Source: Microvirga makkahensis (GTDB taxonomy: Bacteria > Pseudomonadota > Alphaproteobacteria > Rhizobiales > Beijerinckiaceae). Taken from it: a stretch of 64,000 nt of DNA. The position numbers were made by a program, and so were the translations under genes. Within the stretch, counting starts at the first letter, position 1; each line of letters starts with the position of its first letter. Location: positions 1 to 64,000 of the forward strand of contig NZ_WURB01000005.1 in the NCBI RefSeq assembly GCF_009830105.1, given 5' to 3'. This document shows, piece after piece, positions 1-8,148 of the stretch. The notes under the pieces were generated by a model, which was not told the DNA's origin, did not search any database, and saw only the letters and a list, made by a program, of their open reading frames with translations.

Positions 1-1
1 G

Positions 2-1069
2 CGGGTGGATGCGGTGGCCGACGCGCCCCGCGTCATGGCGCTCGACGTGGCCGGGCGGGAGGACGAGCCGATCGGGCTCGACCTGTCGGCTGCGCTGGCC
101 GACACCGACGGATCGGAAGAACTCTCCGCCGTGTTCCTGTCCGGGCTGCCGGATGGCTTTACTCTCTCACACGGCACGATCGTCGAAGGCGACAAGTGGC
201 AGGTGCCCGCAGACAAACTGCCGGAGTTGTGCTTGACGCCGCCTCAGAACTGGAACGGAACGCTGCAGCTGACCCTCTATGCCATGAGTGTCGAGACTGC
301 TTCGCACGATGCCGCGACGGCGTCGGCCACGTTCACGGTGACCGTTGCGCCCGTCAACGACGCGCCGGAGCTCGCTCTGACGCCGCCGGAACATTCCGGC
401 GCCGGCGCCCGTACCGCCAGCGCGATCGGCGGCGTGGAGGCACAGGATATCGACAGCGATCACCTGAGCGGCGCAAGCGTGGTTCTTTCCGACGCCCATC
501 CCGGCGATACGCTCACCCTCGAAGGCTTCGAACTCCGCACCGAGGAGGGGCGTGTGATGATCGGCGATACGGGCATCGAACTGGTGGGGGGCGGCTACGA
601 CTCCCAGGCGGGCAGCCTGACCTTGAGCGGCAATGCCTCGCCCGACATCTATGCGGAGGTTCTGCGGTCGCTGATGCTGGAGAGTGCGGATGCTTCCGGT
701 CTCGCGGCAGGTGTGCGCAGCATTGAAGTGACGCTTCTCGACAATGAAGGAGCTTCCTCGAAGCCGAGTTCCGTCGAGGTGGTCGTGGATGACGTGGCGC
801 AGCCGTCGAGCGACACGACCGAAGGGAGTTTCGCCACAACGATGTCGGGGCCGGCGCAGGATGACTTCAGAGCGGATATCCTTCTGCTGATGAGCAATAG
901 CGACGGCGACACGAGCGATACCATCGGCGGATCATGGACGGATCACACCGAACCGAAGTTCGACGCCGCTGCACCCGATCCTCTGGCGGAACACGAGCAT
1001 CCCGTCTCCGACAGCATTCAATCCGTCAGCGATTTCCATGTCGATATCGGTCGAGTGAATTGGTCCTGA
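2..1069 (+). CDS. C-terminal part of a large cadherin/Ig-like repeat surface protein (5' partial)
   Basis: The reading frame is open to the left edge, so the true start lies outside the window. The visible 355 residues are acidic, low in Cys and Lys, and carry repeat-like beta-sandwich modules. Linkers such as VAPVNDAPEL, near residues 115-125, are typical joints between tandem cadherin-like or VCBS domains in secreted alphaproteobacterial adhesins. The last ~90 residues are Ser/Asp-rich and unstructured, ending in DIGRVNWS. No RTX nonapeptides are visible in this part, although such proteins often leave by type I secretion. An adhesion or surface role is inferred from the repeat architecture only. 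Family assignment is moderately sure; function is not known. Confidence 0.7.
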   Translation, partial: RVDAVADAPRVMALDVAGREDEPIGLDLSAALADTDGSEELSAVFLSGLPDGFTLSHGTIVEGDKWQVPADKLPELCLTPPQNWNGTLQLTLYAMSVETASHDAATASATFTVTVAPVNDAPELALTPPEHSGAGARTASAIGGVEAQDIDSDHLSGASVVLSDAHPGDTLTLEGFELRTEEGRVMIGDTGIELVGGGYDSQAGSLTLSGNASPDIYAEVLRSLMLESADASGLAAGVRSIEVTLLDNEGASSKPSSVEVVVDDVAQPSSDTTEGSFATTMSGPAQDDFRADILLLMSNSDGDTSDTIGGSWTDHTEPKFDAAAPDPLAEHEHPVSDSIQSVSDFHVDIGRVNWS

Positions 1070-1535
1070 GCGTTCCCGGTGATGAAAGCGCCAGGGCTTC
1101 GACAGAGAAGCGGCGGCGTATGTCTCAGGACCGGGAGCCTCTCGGGGCCACCGCCGAGAGGAGGAGAGTTGGACGTCCGTGGTCGGGGCAGGCGGATGAG
1201 AGAGTAAGGGCCGCCCCGGATTCTTGTTCGTTTCGGATGCGGCCCTTACCGACAGGCCCCCTACGGCGAGCTGAGCGGTATCTGATTCAGGGGAGGTACG
1301 GCAAGAGAAGGAACGACGGAATACGTGGGAAGTAATTCGAAAGGATTATATGGACATGAAAGACAACTGCCTACACTGAGGGGGGTAGCCGAGATGTCAC
1401 GCGTTCACTTCAAAGCATATGACGGCACTTTTCAACCGTGCCGTCTTTTTGAAAGGTAAGGGGTGCATCGATTCTTTCTCGACGATCGGACATGGCATCT
1501 TTGTTTTCGAGAACGGTCACATTGGGTAACAGCAG
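1070..1535. other. 466-bp intergenic region with hairpins, no convincing gene
   Basis: I see no protein-like frame. The stretch holds an 11-bp inverted repeat (gtaagggccgc / gcggcccttac, 1204-1214 and 1239-1249), a smaller hairpin (1138-1161), and a strong intrinsic terminator at 1421-1450. A 21-codon ATG frame from 1394 runs through the terminator stem and is probably accidental. Confidence 0.5.
1421..1450 (+). terminator. Strong intrinsic terminator without an adjacent gene
   Basis: An 8-bp stem (gacggcac 1421-1428, gtgccgtc 1438-1445) is followed directly by five T residues. The nearest upstream stop codon on this strand is 350 bp away and the next gene begins 86 bp downstream. It may end a long 3' untranslated region or a small RNA. 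Confidence 0.7.
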
Positions 1536-1970
1536 ATGACAGATGATGAGGTCGAGGCGGTCGCCCGGGAACTCGCAAAGGTCGGCGGCGCCTCCTGGTA
1601 TCCGGGGCGCACGAGCGGCCCTCTCCTGAGAGCCGTCAGCGAGCGGTACAGGGACAGGGCGCGTGTGGCGATCGCTGCCCTTGAGCGCTTCAGAGGCGCG
1701 AGGGATGCCGCAGAGGCGGGGGAGGGCCCCACGCAGAATGCTTCGCAAGCGAGGGGTTCCTCCGAGGGCCGGCTTCAAGTCGGCACGGTGGTCGTTTATC
1801 GCCCCCCAGGCGATCAAAGGGCTGTTCCCTGCAGGATCGAACACATCAAGGCTGACCAAGCCTACCTCGTTCCTCTTCCCCAACCTACGATCGGATGGGT
1901 ATCCTTGAAGAATCTGCAGCCTCTCGATGTACAGGACGTCTTAGGGGCGCCTAGGGACTCGGCCGAGTAG
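1536..1970 (+). CDS. Conserved hypothetical protein, 144 aa
   Basis: The protein opens MTDDEVEAVARELAKVGG, a short acidic helix. A charged stretch with SERYRDRARVAIAALERFR follows (about 38-57), then a Ser/Gly linker and a C-terminal part rich in beta strand (about 80-135, with VGTVVVYRPPGD). The N-terminal 55 residues look like a small family common in Methylobacteriaceae, recalled from memory and not checked. The C-terminal half may be a separate small domain. It has no signal peptide or membrane segment. It lies 15 bp before the next small gene, but the likely start of that gene is 66 bp away. Function is unknown. Confidence 0.65.
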   Translation: MTDDEVEAVARELAKVGGASWYPGRTSGPLLRAVSERYRDRARVAIAALERFRGARDAAEAGEGPTQNASQARGSSEGRLQVGTVVVYRPPGDQRAVPCRIEHIKADQAYLVPLPQPTIGWVSLKNLQPLDVQDVLGAPRDSAE

Positions 1971-2036
1971 GCCGACCCGTTCCCGGTGACCACCGTCGCA
2001 GGCGGCGCTACATTCGTAAATATCTCGGACAGGTTG

Positions 2037-2264
2037 ATGCGCTGCTTCTTTCATCTGGTCAATGGCGCTGAAACGATACTGGATGACACGGGGGTCGACG
2101 TGCCGAATCTCGACGGCGCCAAAGCCTCCGCCCTGCGCGCGATCAGCGAACTGCTCCGGGAATCCGATGACGTGCTTCAGGACTGGGCGGGCTGGCAACT
2201 GCACATCGTCTGTTCTCGGGGGAACATCCTTGCCTCCATCCCTCTTTGCGCCTCTCTTCACTGA
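2037..2264 (+). CDS. DUF6894 family small protein
   Basis: The 75-residue product starts MRCFFHLVNGAETILDDTG, the hallmark opening of DUF6894 proteins, which are abundant and often multicopy in Rhizobiales. The frame is open further upstream to a GTG at 1986. I chose ATG 2037 because a GGACAGG ribosome-binding site lies just before it and because family members begin at this motif. The domain fills the whole protein: a beta-hairpin start, a LDGAKASALRAISELLRES helix, and a WAGWQLHIV strand. No molecular function is established for the family. It follows a hypothetical gene on the same strand. The family call is fairly sure. Confidence 0.75.
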   Translation: MRCFFHLVNGAETILDDTGVDVPNLDGAKASALRAISELLRESDDVLQDWAGWQLHIVCSRGNILASIPLCASLH

Positions 2265-2455
2265 AGCCGCGCAGGGCCGACGATGAAGATCGTGCAGTTC
2301 CAGACGATCTGATGACCCGCGGCCCGTGACTGTCGGCCTCGTCCTGACGGGCGTTGGAACGGAAAGTCGCTGGCGACGCTCAGATCTCCTTTTCCCAGCA
2401 CCCGGTTAACGATTGATTAACTATTACTGGCCGATGATTGGTGTGGCCGAAAGGC

Positions 2456-2495
2456 AGGCGGGGAGTGCGCGGATGTACCGCCTCCCCGCCTTTTT
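2456..2495 (+). terminator. Intrinsic terminator
   Basis: A 10-bp perfect stem (aggcggggag 2456-2465, ctccccgcct 2482-2491) is followed by a T run. It would end the DUF6894 transcript or an unannotated RNA from the preceding 190 bp. Confidence 0.75.
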
Positions 2496-2741
2496 CATGC
2501 CTCGCACGGGAAGATGGGCGCGGACGAGCTAGTCGAATGCGGCATCGGCAAAATGGGGCGGGCACAGGCGAGATCTCCTGGCGGCTGCCGTCGCCCCGAC
2601 GCAAGTGAACCTGGCGGTTCCTGCGCATGCCGCCTGTGCGGTGGGGCGAGCAGAGCGGCTTTGACTTCGGTTCCGGGAATTGCCAGTACATCGTACGGAT
2701 CCGAAGGGTGCGCCTAACGATGCGCCATTGAATGATAAAGT

Positions 2742-2791
2742 GAGCATCCGATCAGTCCTGAAAGTGGTTTCCATTTTGAAGTCCGATGCTC
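2742..2791. repeat. 50-bp hairpin element, copy 1
   Basis: It is bounded by gagcatc and gatgctc as inverted ends, with an interior aaagtgg...ccatttt pairing. Length, ends and interior match the element at 11105-11154, which points to a dispersed palindromic repeat family. Confidence 0.6.
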
Positions 2792-2952
2792 TAAAGCCCT
2801 TGTGATCCTGCTTCGGCTGCGCGAACTCCGCCTCCGGCTGGCATGATCGTGTGAGCCAATCCCATCTGGAGAGAGCCTGATTGTCGCGCAGGGTCGCCGA
2901 GATCCGACGAGACGGGATTCCGCTCTCCGGCAAATTTCGAAGGTCGCAGATT

Positions 2953-3756
2953 TTGGACGTTTCCTTCTGGCTGCCTCTCATCATGAAGATGCTGACCAGC
3001 GCTGCCATTGTGGTCGCAGCCTCGCTGGTTGTGGAGCGAAGCGGCCCGTTCGTGGGGGCCATGATCGCGACACTGCCCATTTCGGCCGGCCCTGCCTACG
3101 CCTTCCTGGCGCTCGACCACGGATCCGATTTCATCTCAGCGAGTGCTCTGGCGGGCCTCAAGGTCTCTGCGGCGACCGTGGTCTATATGCTCGTCTACGC
3201 GGCCGCCGCGCAGAGGATGGGCGTTCTCGCGAGCGTCGGCTCCGCCTTGGCGGTCTGGGCTGTCTCGATCTCGGTCATCCTGAAGGGCCAGTGGTCTTTC
3301 GGCGGCGCCCTCGCGCTGAACGGGGCCGTCTATGCCGTCGCTATCCCGCTCGCGCGAAAATTCTCCGCGGCAGGCATGCCGGTTTCTGCAAAGAAGCGGG
3401 CATGGGACATTCCCTTCCGGGCAGCCCTGGTCATGCTTGTCGTCGGCGTGACCGTCGTCGCGGGGAGAACTCTCGGCCCCTCGATTGCGGCTGCGGCTGC
3501 GCTGGCTCCCGTCGTCCTGATGAGCTTGGCCCTCATCCTGCACCCGCGGGTGGGCGGTGCTGCGACGGCATCCGTTGTCGCCAACGGGGTGCCGGGCATG
3601 ATTGGGTTCGTCGGGGCGCTGAGCCTTCTGCACCTGTGCGCAGTACGGCTTGGAGCTGCCTTATCGCTGATCCTGGCTCTGGGGGTGAGTATCGGGTGGA
3701 ACGCGTCCTTGATGGCGGCGAGGCGCTGGCGTTTGCTGGGGCGCGTCGGAGTCTGA
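2953..3756 (+). CDS. Hydrophobic multi-pass membrane protein of unknown function
   Basis: The product is about 267 residues and almost entirely hydrophobic, with eight or so predicted helices separated by short loops. An early helix follows MKMLTSAAIVVAASLVVERS, and the next loop carries GPFVGAMIATLPISAGP, a Gly/Pro-rich re-entrant-looking stretch. The open frame extends left to 2881. I prefer TTG 2953 because GAAGG sits about 10 bp upstream; ATG 2983 is the other option. It lies upstream of, and on the same strand as, a LysR gene, 141 bp away. A transporter or permease-like role is inferred from topology only, and I cannot name a family. Confidence 0.6.
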   Translation: MDVSFWLPLIMKMLTSAAIVVAASLVVERSGPFVGAMIATLPISAGPAYAFLALDHGSDFISASALAGLKVSAATVVYMLVYAAAAQRMGVLASVGSALAVWAVSISVILKGQWSFGGALALNGAVYAVAIPLARKFSAAGMPVSAKKRAWDIPFRAALVMLVVGVTVVAGRTLGPSIAAAAALAPVVLMSLALILHPRVGGAATASVVANGVPGMIGFVGALSLLHLCAVRLGAALSLILALGVSIGWNASLMAARRWRLLGRVGV

Positions 3757-3897
3757 CGGGCAGCAGACCTGCAGGCTTAGGCGAAGGCTGCGTTACCGCG
3801 CATCCCGAGGCGACACTGGGTCTATCGCAGCCGGCGATGACTCCGGGTATGCTCTTCGCAGGATGGACGATCACTGTGATCGCCGAACGAACAGCTG

Positions 3898-4809
3898 ATG
3901 ATCGATTTCAGGAACATTGAAACATTCTTCTGGGCGGCTGCGCTCGGCAGTCTCAGGGCGGCATCGGAAAAACTCGGGACGACACAGCCCGCCGTATCGC
4001 AACGGATCGCTTCTCTGGAATCCGCGCTCGGAGTGCGCCTGTTCGAGCGGGATGTGCGCGGCGTGACGCTGACCGCGAAGGGCCAGGAGATGCTCTCACA
4101 TGCCGAGCGCATGATGCAGGCCCGCCGCGATATGCTGAAAGCGGCCCAGGATCAGAACGTGATGAGCGGCACGATCCGGATCGGCGTTGCGGAAACGATC
4201 GTGCAGACGTGGCTGTCGACATTCATCAAGGACGTGCACAATGCCTATCCAGCTCTCGTCCTGGAGATCGAAGTCGACAGTTCGCACATCCTTCGCTCCC
4301 ACTTGGTGTCGCGGCAGATCGATATCGCATTTCTGATGGGGCCCGTCCTCGAAGAGCGTGTGGAGAACCTGCCGCTGTGCACCTATTCGCTCTCATGGGT
4401 CGCCAGTCCGACGCTGCAACTTGGGAATGCTCGCGTCACGCTGGAACGTATCGCCGAGAGGCCGATCATCACGCACTCGTCCGGCAGCAGCCCTTACAGG
4501 GTGGTGCGGGACATGCTCATGCGCGCCGGTGTGAGGACGCCGCAGATGTACGGCAGCGCATCCGTTTCGATGATCGTGCGCATGGCTCTGAACGGTATTG
4601 GAACCGCCGTGATCACGCCGGTGTTCCTGGATCGGGAGCTTGCTTCCGGCGAACTGCAGATCCTCGATGTGGAGAGCGATCCACTTCCGGACCTGAGTTT
4701 TACCGCGAGTTGGGTCGATGGCCTGGACAGTCGCTCCATGCGCTCAATCGCCGTGCTCGCACAGGAAGTCGCCGTACGTACCGGAGGCAGAGCGCCGAAG
4801 GGGATATAA
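3898..4809 (+). CDS. LysR-family transcriptional regulator
   Basis: The 303-residue product has the standard LysR length. An N-terminal winged helix-turn-helix (about 3-60) contains AASEKLGTTQPAVSQRIASL and FERDVRGVTLTAKGQ. An effector-binding domain (about 90-295) begins GTIRIGVAETIVQTW. It is transcribed in the same direction as the TRAP-amidase operon that starts 234 bp downstream, which differs from the usual divergent arrangement. An 11-bp perfect inverted repeat overlaps its stop codon. It probably senses the substrate or an intermediate of that operon; this is inferred from position only. Confidence 0.9.
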   Translation: MIDFRNIETFFWAAALGSLRAASEKLGTTQPAVSQRIASLESALGVRLFERDVRGVTLTAKGQEMLSHAERMMQARRDMLKAAQDQNVMSGTIRIGVAETIVQTWLSTFIKDVHNAYPALVLEIEVDSSHILRSHLVSRQIDIAFLMGPVLEERVENLPLCTYSLSWVASPTLQLGNARVTLERIAERPIITHSSGSSPYRVVRDMLMRAGVRTPQMYGSASVSMIVRMALNGIGTAVITPVFLDRELASGELQILDVESDPLPDLSFTASWVDGLDSRSMRSIAVLAQEVAVRTGGRAPKGI

Positions 4810-4826
4810 ATCTCGTTTATATCCCC
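4800..4826. promoter_or_regulatory. 11-bp perfect inverted repeat at the LysR stop codon
   Basis: The arms ggggatataaa (4800-4810) and tttatatcccc (4816-4826) flank a 5-bp loop. No T run follows, so it is a weak terminator candidate. The AT-rich core, 218 bp upstream of dctP, could equally be a regulator site. Confidence 0.5.
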
Positions 4827-5043
4827 TATCAAAACAAACGAATAGACAAGCTGAAGGTTCCTGGGATGCAATGCGGCCAGGCTGAGGAATGGCGGCTAGG
4901 TTCAGAACGCAACGCGCGATTTCGCGCCACCGGACTCACGGTGATCGTCCGACGTCTCCGAAAATGGGGGCGGATAGAGACAATTCGTCCGACCTGCATG
5001 TGTCTTCGCTCAGCCGCAATACCGAACCAGAGGATGACACATC

Positions 5044-6093
5044 ATGAAAAGATTCGTTTATACCGCCGGAGCCGCAGCCCTGCTCAGCCTATCCGGTGCG
5101 GCGCTGGCTCAGGATCTGCCGAAAACTCATCTTCAGATCGTCGGGGGGCTGAGCAATCTCACGGCTTATAACGATTTCGAGAAGCCGTTCTGGACGAAGA
5201 CGATTCCGGAACTCTCGAAGGGGCAGGTCACCGCCGAGATCAAAGGCTTCAATGAGATGGGCCTCAAAGGGCCTGAAATCCTCCGCCTGATGTCGCAAGG
5301 CGTCATCCCGTTCGGCACGGCGACGCTGTCCTACTTCGCCAGCGACAATCCGATCAACGAGGCGATCGACCTCGCAGGCCTTGCGCCCGACGTGAAGACG
5401 GCACGCCAAGTCACGGAAGCCTTCGAGCCGGTCTATGCGAAATTCTACGGGGAAGGCTCGCGGGTCAAGCTTCTTGGCATCTCCACCTATCCGGCGCAGG
5501 TTCTGTTCTGCAACGCCGAGGTGAACGGCCTCGCCGACCTGAAGGGCAAGAAGGTCCGCACCAGCAGCCGCACCCAGGCCGAGTTCGTCGAGGCCTTCGG
5601 CGGTTCGAGCGTGACGATGGCCTTCGGCGAAGTGGTGCCGGCGCTGCAGAACAAGGTCGTCGATTGCGCCATCACCGGTTCATTGTCGGGCTACTCGGCC
5701 AAATGGTACGAGGTCTCGACCCATCTCTACGCGCTTCCCATCAACTGGAACCAGCAGATCCACGCCGTCAACCAGGCGACCTGGGACAAGCTCGATCCGA
5801 AGGTTCAGGAATTCCTCCAGACGAATATCAAGACCTTGATGGACGACATCTGGAAGGCCGCCGACGAGCAGACCAAGCAGGGCTATGATTGCAATACGGG
5901 CTCGGACGCCTGCACTCTGCCCGTCAAGGGCAAGATGAAGCTGGTTCAACCGAGCGATGCCGACCGCGACCTTCTGAAGAAGGCGCTGCAGGAATCCATC
6001 CTGCCGAAATGGGCGGCGCGCTGCTCGGCCGAATGCGTGCAGAGCTTCAACGACACGATCGGCAAGACGCTGGACATCAAGGTCTCCAAGTAA
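5044..6093 (+). CDS. TRAP transporter substrate-binding protein (DctP family)
   Basis: This is the periplasmic receptor that captures the solute for the adjacent DctQM membrane pair. It has a Sec signal peptide (1-22, ending ALA before Gln23) and a 349-residue length normal for the family. The core includes the LKGKKVRTSSR segment that normally supplies the carboxylate-binding Arg, followed by FGEVVPALQNKVVDCAI. The mature protein has six Cys (near FCNAE, VDCAI, YDCNTGSDAC and RCSAEC), which is unusual for DctP proteins and suggests disulfide bonds. It is the first gene of an operon with DctQ, DctM, DUF2848, amidase and DUF1445 genes. The ligand is unknown, probably a small carboxylate. Confidence 0.92.
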   Translation: MKRFVYTAGAAALLSLSGAALAQDLPKTHLQIVGGLSNLTAYNDFEKPFWTKTIPELSKGQVTAEIKGFNEMGLKGPEILRLMSQGVIPFGTATLSYFASDNPINEAIDLAGLAPDVKTARQVTEAFEPVYAKFYGEGSRVKLLGISTYPAQVLFCNAEVNGLADLKGKKVRTSSRTQAEFVEAFGGSSVTMAFGEVVPALQNKVVDCAITGSLSGYSAKWYEVSTHLYALPINWNQQIHAVNQATWDKLDPKVQEFLQTNIKTLMDDIWKAADEQTKQGYDCNTGSDACTLPVKGKMKLVQPSDADRDLLKKALQESILPKWAARCSAECVQSFNDTIGKTLDIKVSK

Positions 6094-6203
6094 CCAGACG
6101 AGAGCGCGCCGGATCCGGCAGCGGACCGGCGCGCACCAATCTGCCTTAGAGCCGATACCCCGAGGCTCGATGCGGCAGTGATCGTCCAGGCAAAGGCATA
6201 ATC

Positions 6204-6815
6204 ATGGCACCGACCATACGACCATCCCCTCTCGGCGGCCTGTTGAACGCGGCCGAGCACATGTCGCGCTGGGCCGTATGGTTCGGCGGCGCTCTGACGA
6301 TCGGCAGCGTGCTGCTGATCTCCTTCGATGTCATCGTGCGGAAGTTCTTCGGCTTCAGCACTGGCGGCGCGGACGAGTTGTCGAGCTATGCCTTCGCGAT
6401 CAGCACGTCCTGGGCGTTCGCCTTCGCGACTCTCCAGCGCGCGAATGTGCGCGTCGACGTGCTCTACCAGTATCTGCCCGTTCGCCTGTCGGCCGTCCTG
6501 GACTGGCTCTCCCTCGTGACGCTCGGCATCTTCATGGTCATGATGACCTTCTACGCCTACGACGTCGCCGCCACCTCCTGGGTGCAGAATTCCGCCGCCA
6601 ACACGCCTCTGGCGACGCCGCTGTATATTCCGCAGGGATTGTGGCTGCTGGGCCTGATCTGGATGTGCCTGGTTCTGGCTCTCATGCTGGTGCGCGCCTC
6701 GTGGGCGCTGGTTATGGGCCGGATCGACGACGTCAAGGCGATCGCCGGCGTCCGCTCGACCAAGGAGGAAGCCGAAGAGGAAGCCGCCGCAGGCGAGCGC
6801 ATGGTCAAGGGTTAA
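6204..6815 (+). CDS. TRAP transporter small permease (DctQ family)
   Basis: The 203-residue inner-membrane protein has four predicted helices, at about 24-45, 63-80, 98-120 and 140-163. The second region carries the family-like GGADELSSYAFAISTSWAFA. Its charged, Glu-rich C-terminal tail (about 178-203) is cytoplasmic. DctQ forms the small subunit that pairs with DctM in Na+-driven TRAP transport. It lies 110 bp after dctP and 5 bp before dctM, so it is almost certainly cotranscribed. The assignment rests on size, topology and context. Confidence 0.88.
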   Translation: MAPTIRPSPLGGLLNAAEHMSRWAVWFGGALTIGSVLLISFDVIVRKFFGFSTGGADELSSYAFAISTSWAFAFATLQRANVRVDVLYQYLPVRLSAVLDWLSLVTLGIFMVMMTFYAYDVAATSWVQNSAANTPLATPLYIPQGLWLLGLIWMCLVLALMLVRASWALVMGRIDDVKAIAGVRSTKEEAEEEAAAGERMVKG

Positions 6816-6820
6816 GCGAA

Positions 6821-8104
6821 ATGGTTGCCACTGCACTGATCCTCCTGCTCGTCCTCATCGGTCTGAGCATTCCTGTCGGCGCCGCTCTCGGGGTGCTCGG
6901 GCTGATCCTCGACCCGCTCTATTCCATGCTGCCCCTGACCCGGGCCATCGGCGAGCTGGCGTGGAGCACGAACAACGAATTCCTGATGGTGGCGGTACCT
7001 CTGTTCATCCTCCTCGGAGAGATCCTGCTGCGGGCGGGCTTCGCCGAGCGGATGTATGCCGCCATGAGCCTCTGGCTCTCCTGGCTCCCGGGCGGCCTGA
7101 TGCACGCGAATATCGGCGCATCCACCCTGTTCTCGGCAACCTCTGGATCGAGCGTTGCCACCGCCGCGACCGTCGGCACAGTCGCGATCCCGCAGATCAA
7201 GCGCTACGGATACAACGAGCCGCTCTTTCTCGGCAGCCTCGCCGCTGGCGGAACCCTGGGCATTCTCATTCCGCCTTCGATCAACCTCGTGATCTATGGC
7301 GTTCTCACGAACTCGTCCGTGCCCAAGCTCTATCTCGCCGGCATCATCCCGGGCTTCCTGATGGCTGGCCTGTTCATGCTGGTGATCGTTGGGAGCTGCA
7401 TCGCGAAGCCGTCCTGGGGCGGGCACAAGATTCGGGCAACCTGGGGCGAGCGATTCAAGAGCCTGATCCATTTGGCGCCGCCGCTCGGAATCTTCTTCCT
7501 CGTCGTAGGCTCGATCTATGCCGGTCTCGCGACGCCCACGGAAGCCGCCGCTCTGGGTGTTCTGGGCGCGCTCATTCTCGCGGCATGGTTCCGGCGTCTG
7601 ACTTGGACGATGCTGCGCGAATCCGTCGAGGGAACGATGCGGTCCACGGCGATGATCATGCTGATCGTGATCGGTGCCGCCTTCTTGAACTTCATCATGT
7701 CGGCCACGGGCCTTACCGATGCGATCACCAGTTCGATCACAGGCCTTGGACTTTCGCCGGGATGGATGCTGCTGATCATCATCGTCTTCTATCTGGTGCT
7801 CGGCTGCTTCATGGAGACGCTTTCCATGATGATCACGACGATTCCGATCGTCGCGCCGATCATGCTTGCTCTCGGTTTCGATTCGATCTGGCTCGGCATC
7901 GTCATCATCGTTCTGGTGGAGGCCGCCCTGATCACGCCGCCGGTCGGGCTCAATCTCTTCGTCGTGCAGAGCCTGCGCAAGAGCGGCTCGATGGGCGCCG
8001 TCATCACGGGGGCGCTGCCCTTCGTGCTGGCGATGTTCACCTTGCTTGCCCTGCTGTCGTTCTTCCCGGGCTTGGCGCTCTGGCTCCCGAGCGTCTTCAG
8101 CTAG
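6821..8104 (+). CDS. TRAP transporter large permease (DctM family)
   Basis: The 427-residue product is the transport subunit, predicted to have about 12 membrane helices. Family-type segments include VPLFILLGEILLRAG (about 53-67), SATSGSSVATAATVGTVAIP (about 103-122) and the second half's ETLSMMITTIPIVAP. ATG 6821 lies 5 bp after the dctQ stop; the frame is open well upstream inside dctQ, but starts there would overlap dctQ and lack family similarity. It acts with DctQ and the DctP receptor to import the operon's substrate. The next gene begins 44 bp downstream. Confidence 0.93.
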   Translation: MVATALILLLVLIGLSIPVGAALGVLGLILDPLYSMLPLTRAIGELAWSTNNEFLMVAVPLFILLGEILLRAGFAERMYAAMSLWLSWLPGGLMHANIGASTLFSATSGSSVATAATVGTVAIPQIKRYGYNEPLFLGSLAAGGTLGILIPPSINLVIYGVLTNSSVPKLYLAGIIPGFLMAGLFMLVIVGSCIAKPSWGGHKIRATWGERFKSLIHLAPPLGIFFLVVGSIYAGLATPTEAAALGVLGALILAAWFRRLTWTMLRESVEGTMRSTAMIMLIVIGAAFLNFIMSATGLTDAITSSITGLGLSPGWMLLIIIVFYLVLGCFMETLSMMITTIPIVAPIMLALGFDSIWLGIVIIVLVEAALITPPVGLNLFVVQSLRKSGSMGAVITGALPFVLAMFTLLALLSFFPGLALWLPSVFS

Positions 8105-8148
8105 GCGCCCGAATTCAACCGCAGTTTCTCAACTCCTATGGATTGACC

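Larger units (their letters stand above)
2265..2952. other. 688-bp intergenic region with a terminator and a hairpin repeat
   Basis: There is no convincing coding frame. The region holds an intrinsic terminator (2456-2495), about 190 bp past the preceding stop codon, and a 50-bp hairpin element (2742-2791) with a related copy at 11105-11154. Confidence 0.5.

Noticed and set aside
1394-1459. A 21-codon ATG frame overlapping the terminator at 1421-1450
   Set aside because: No convincing Shine-Dalgarno; the sequence is explained by the terminator stem.
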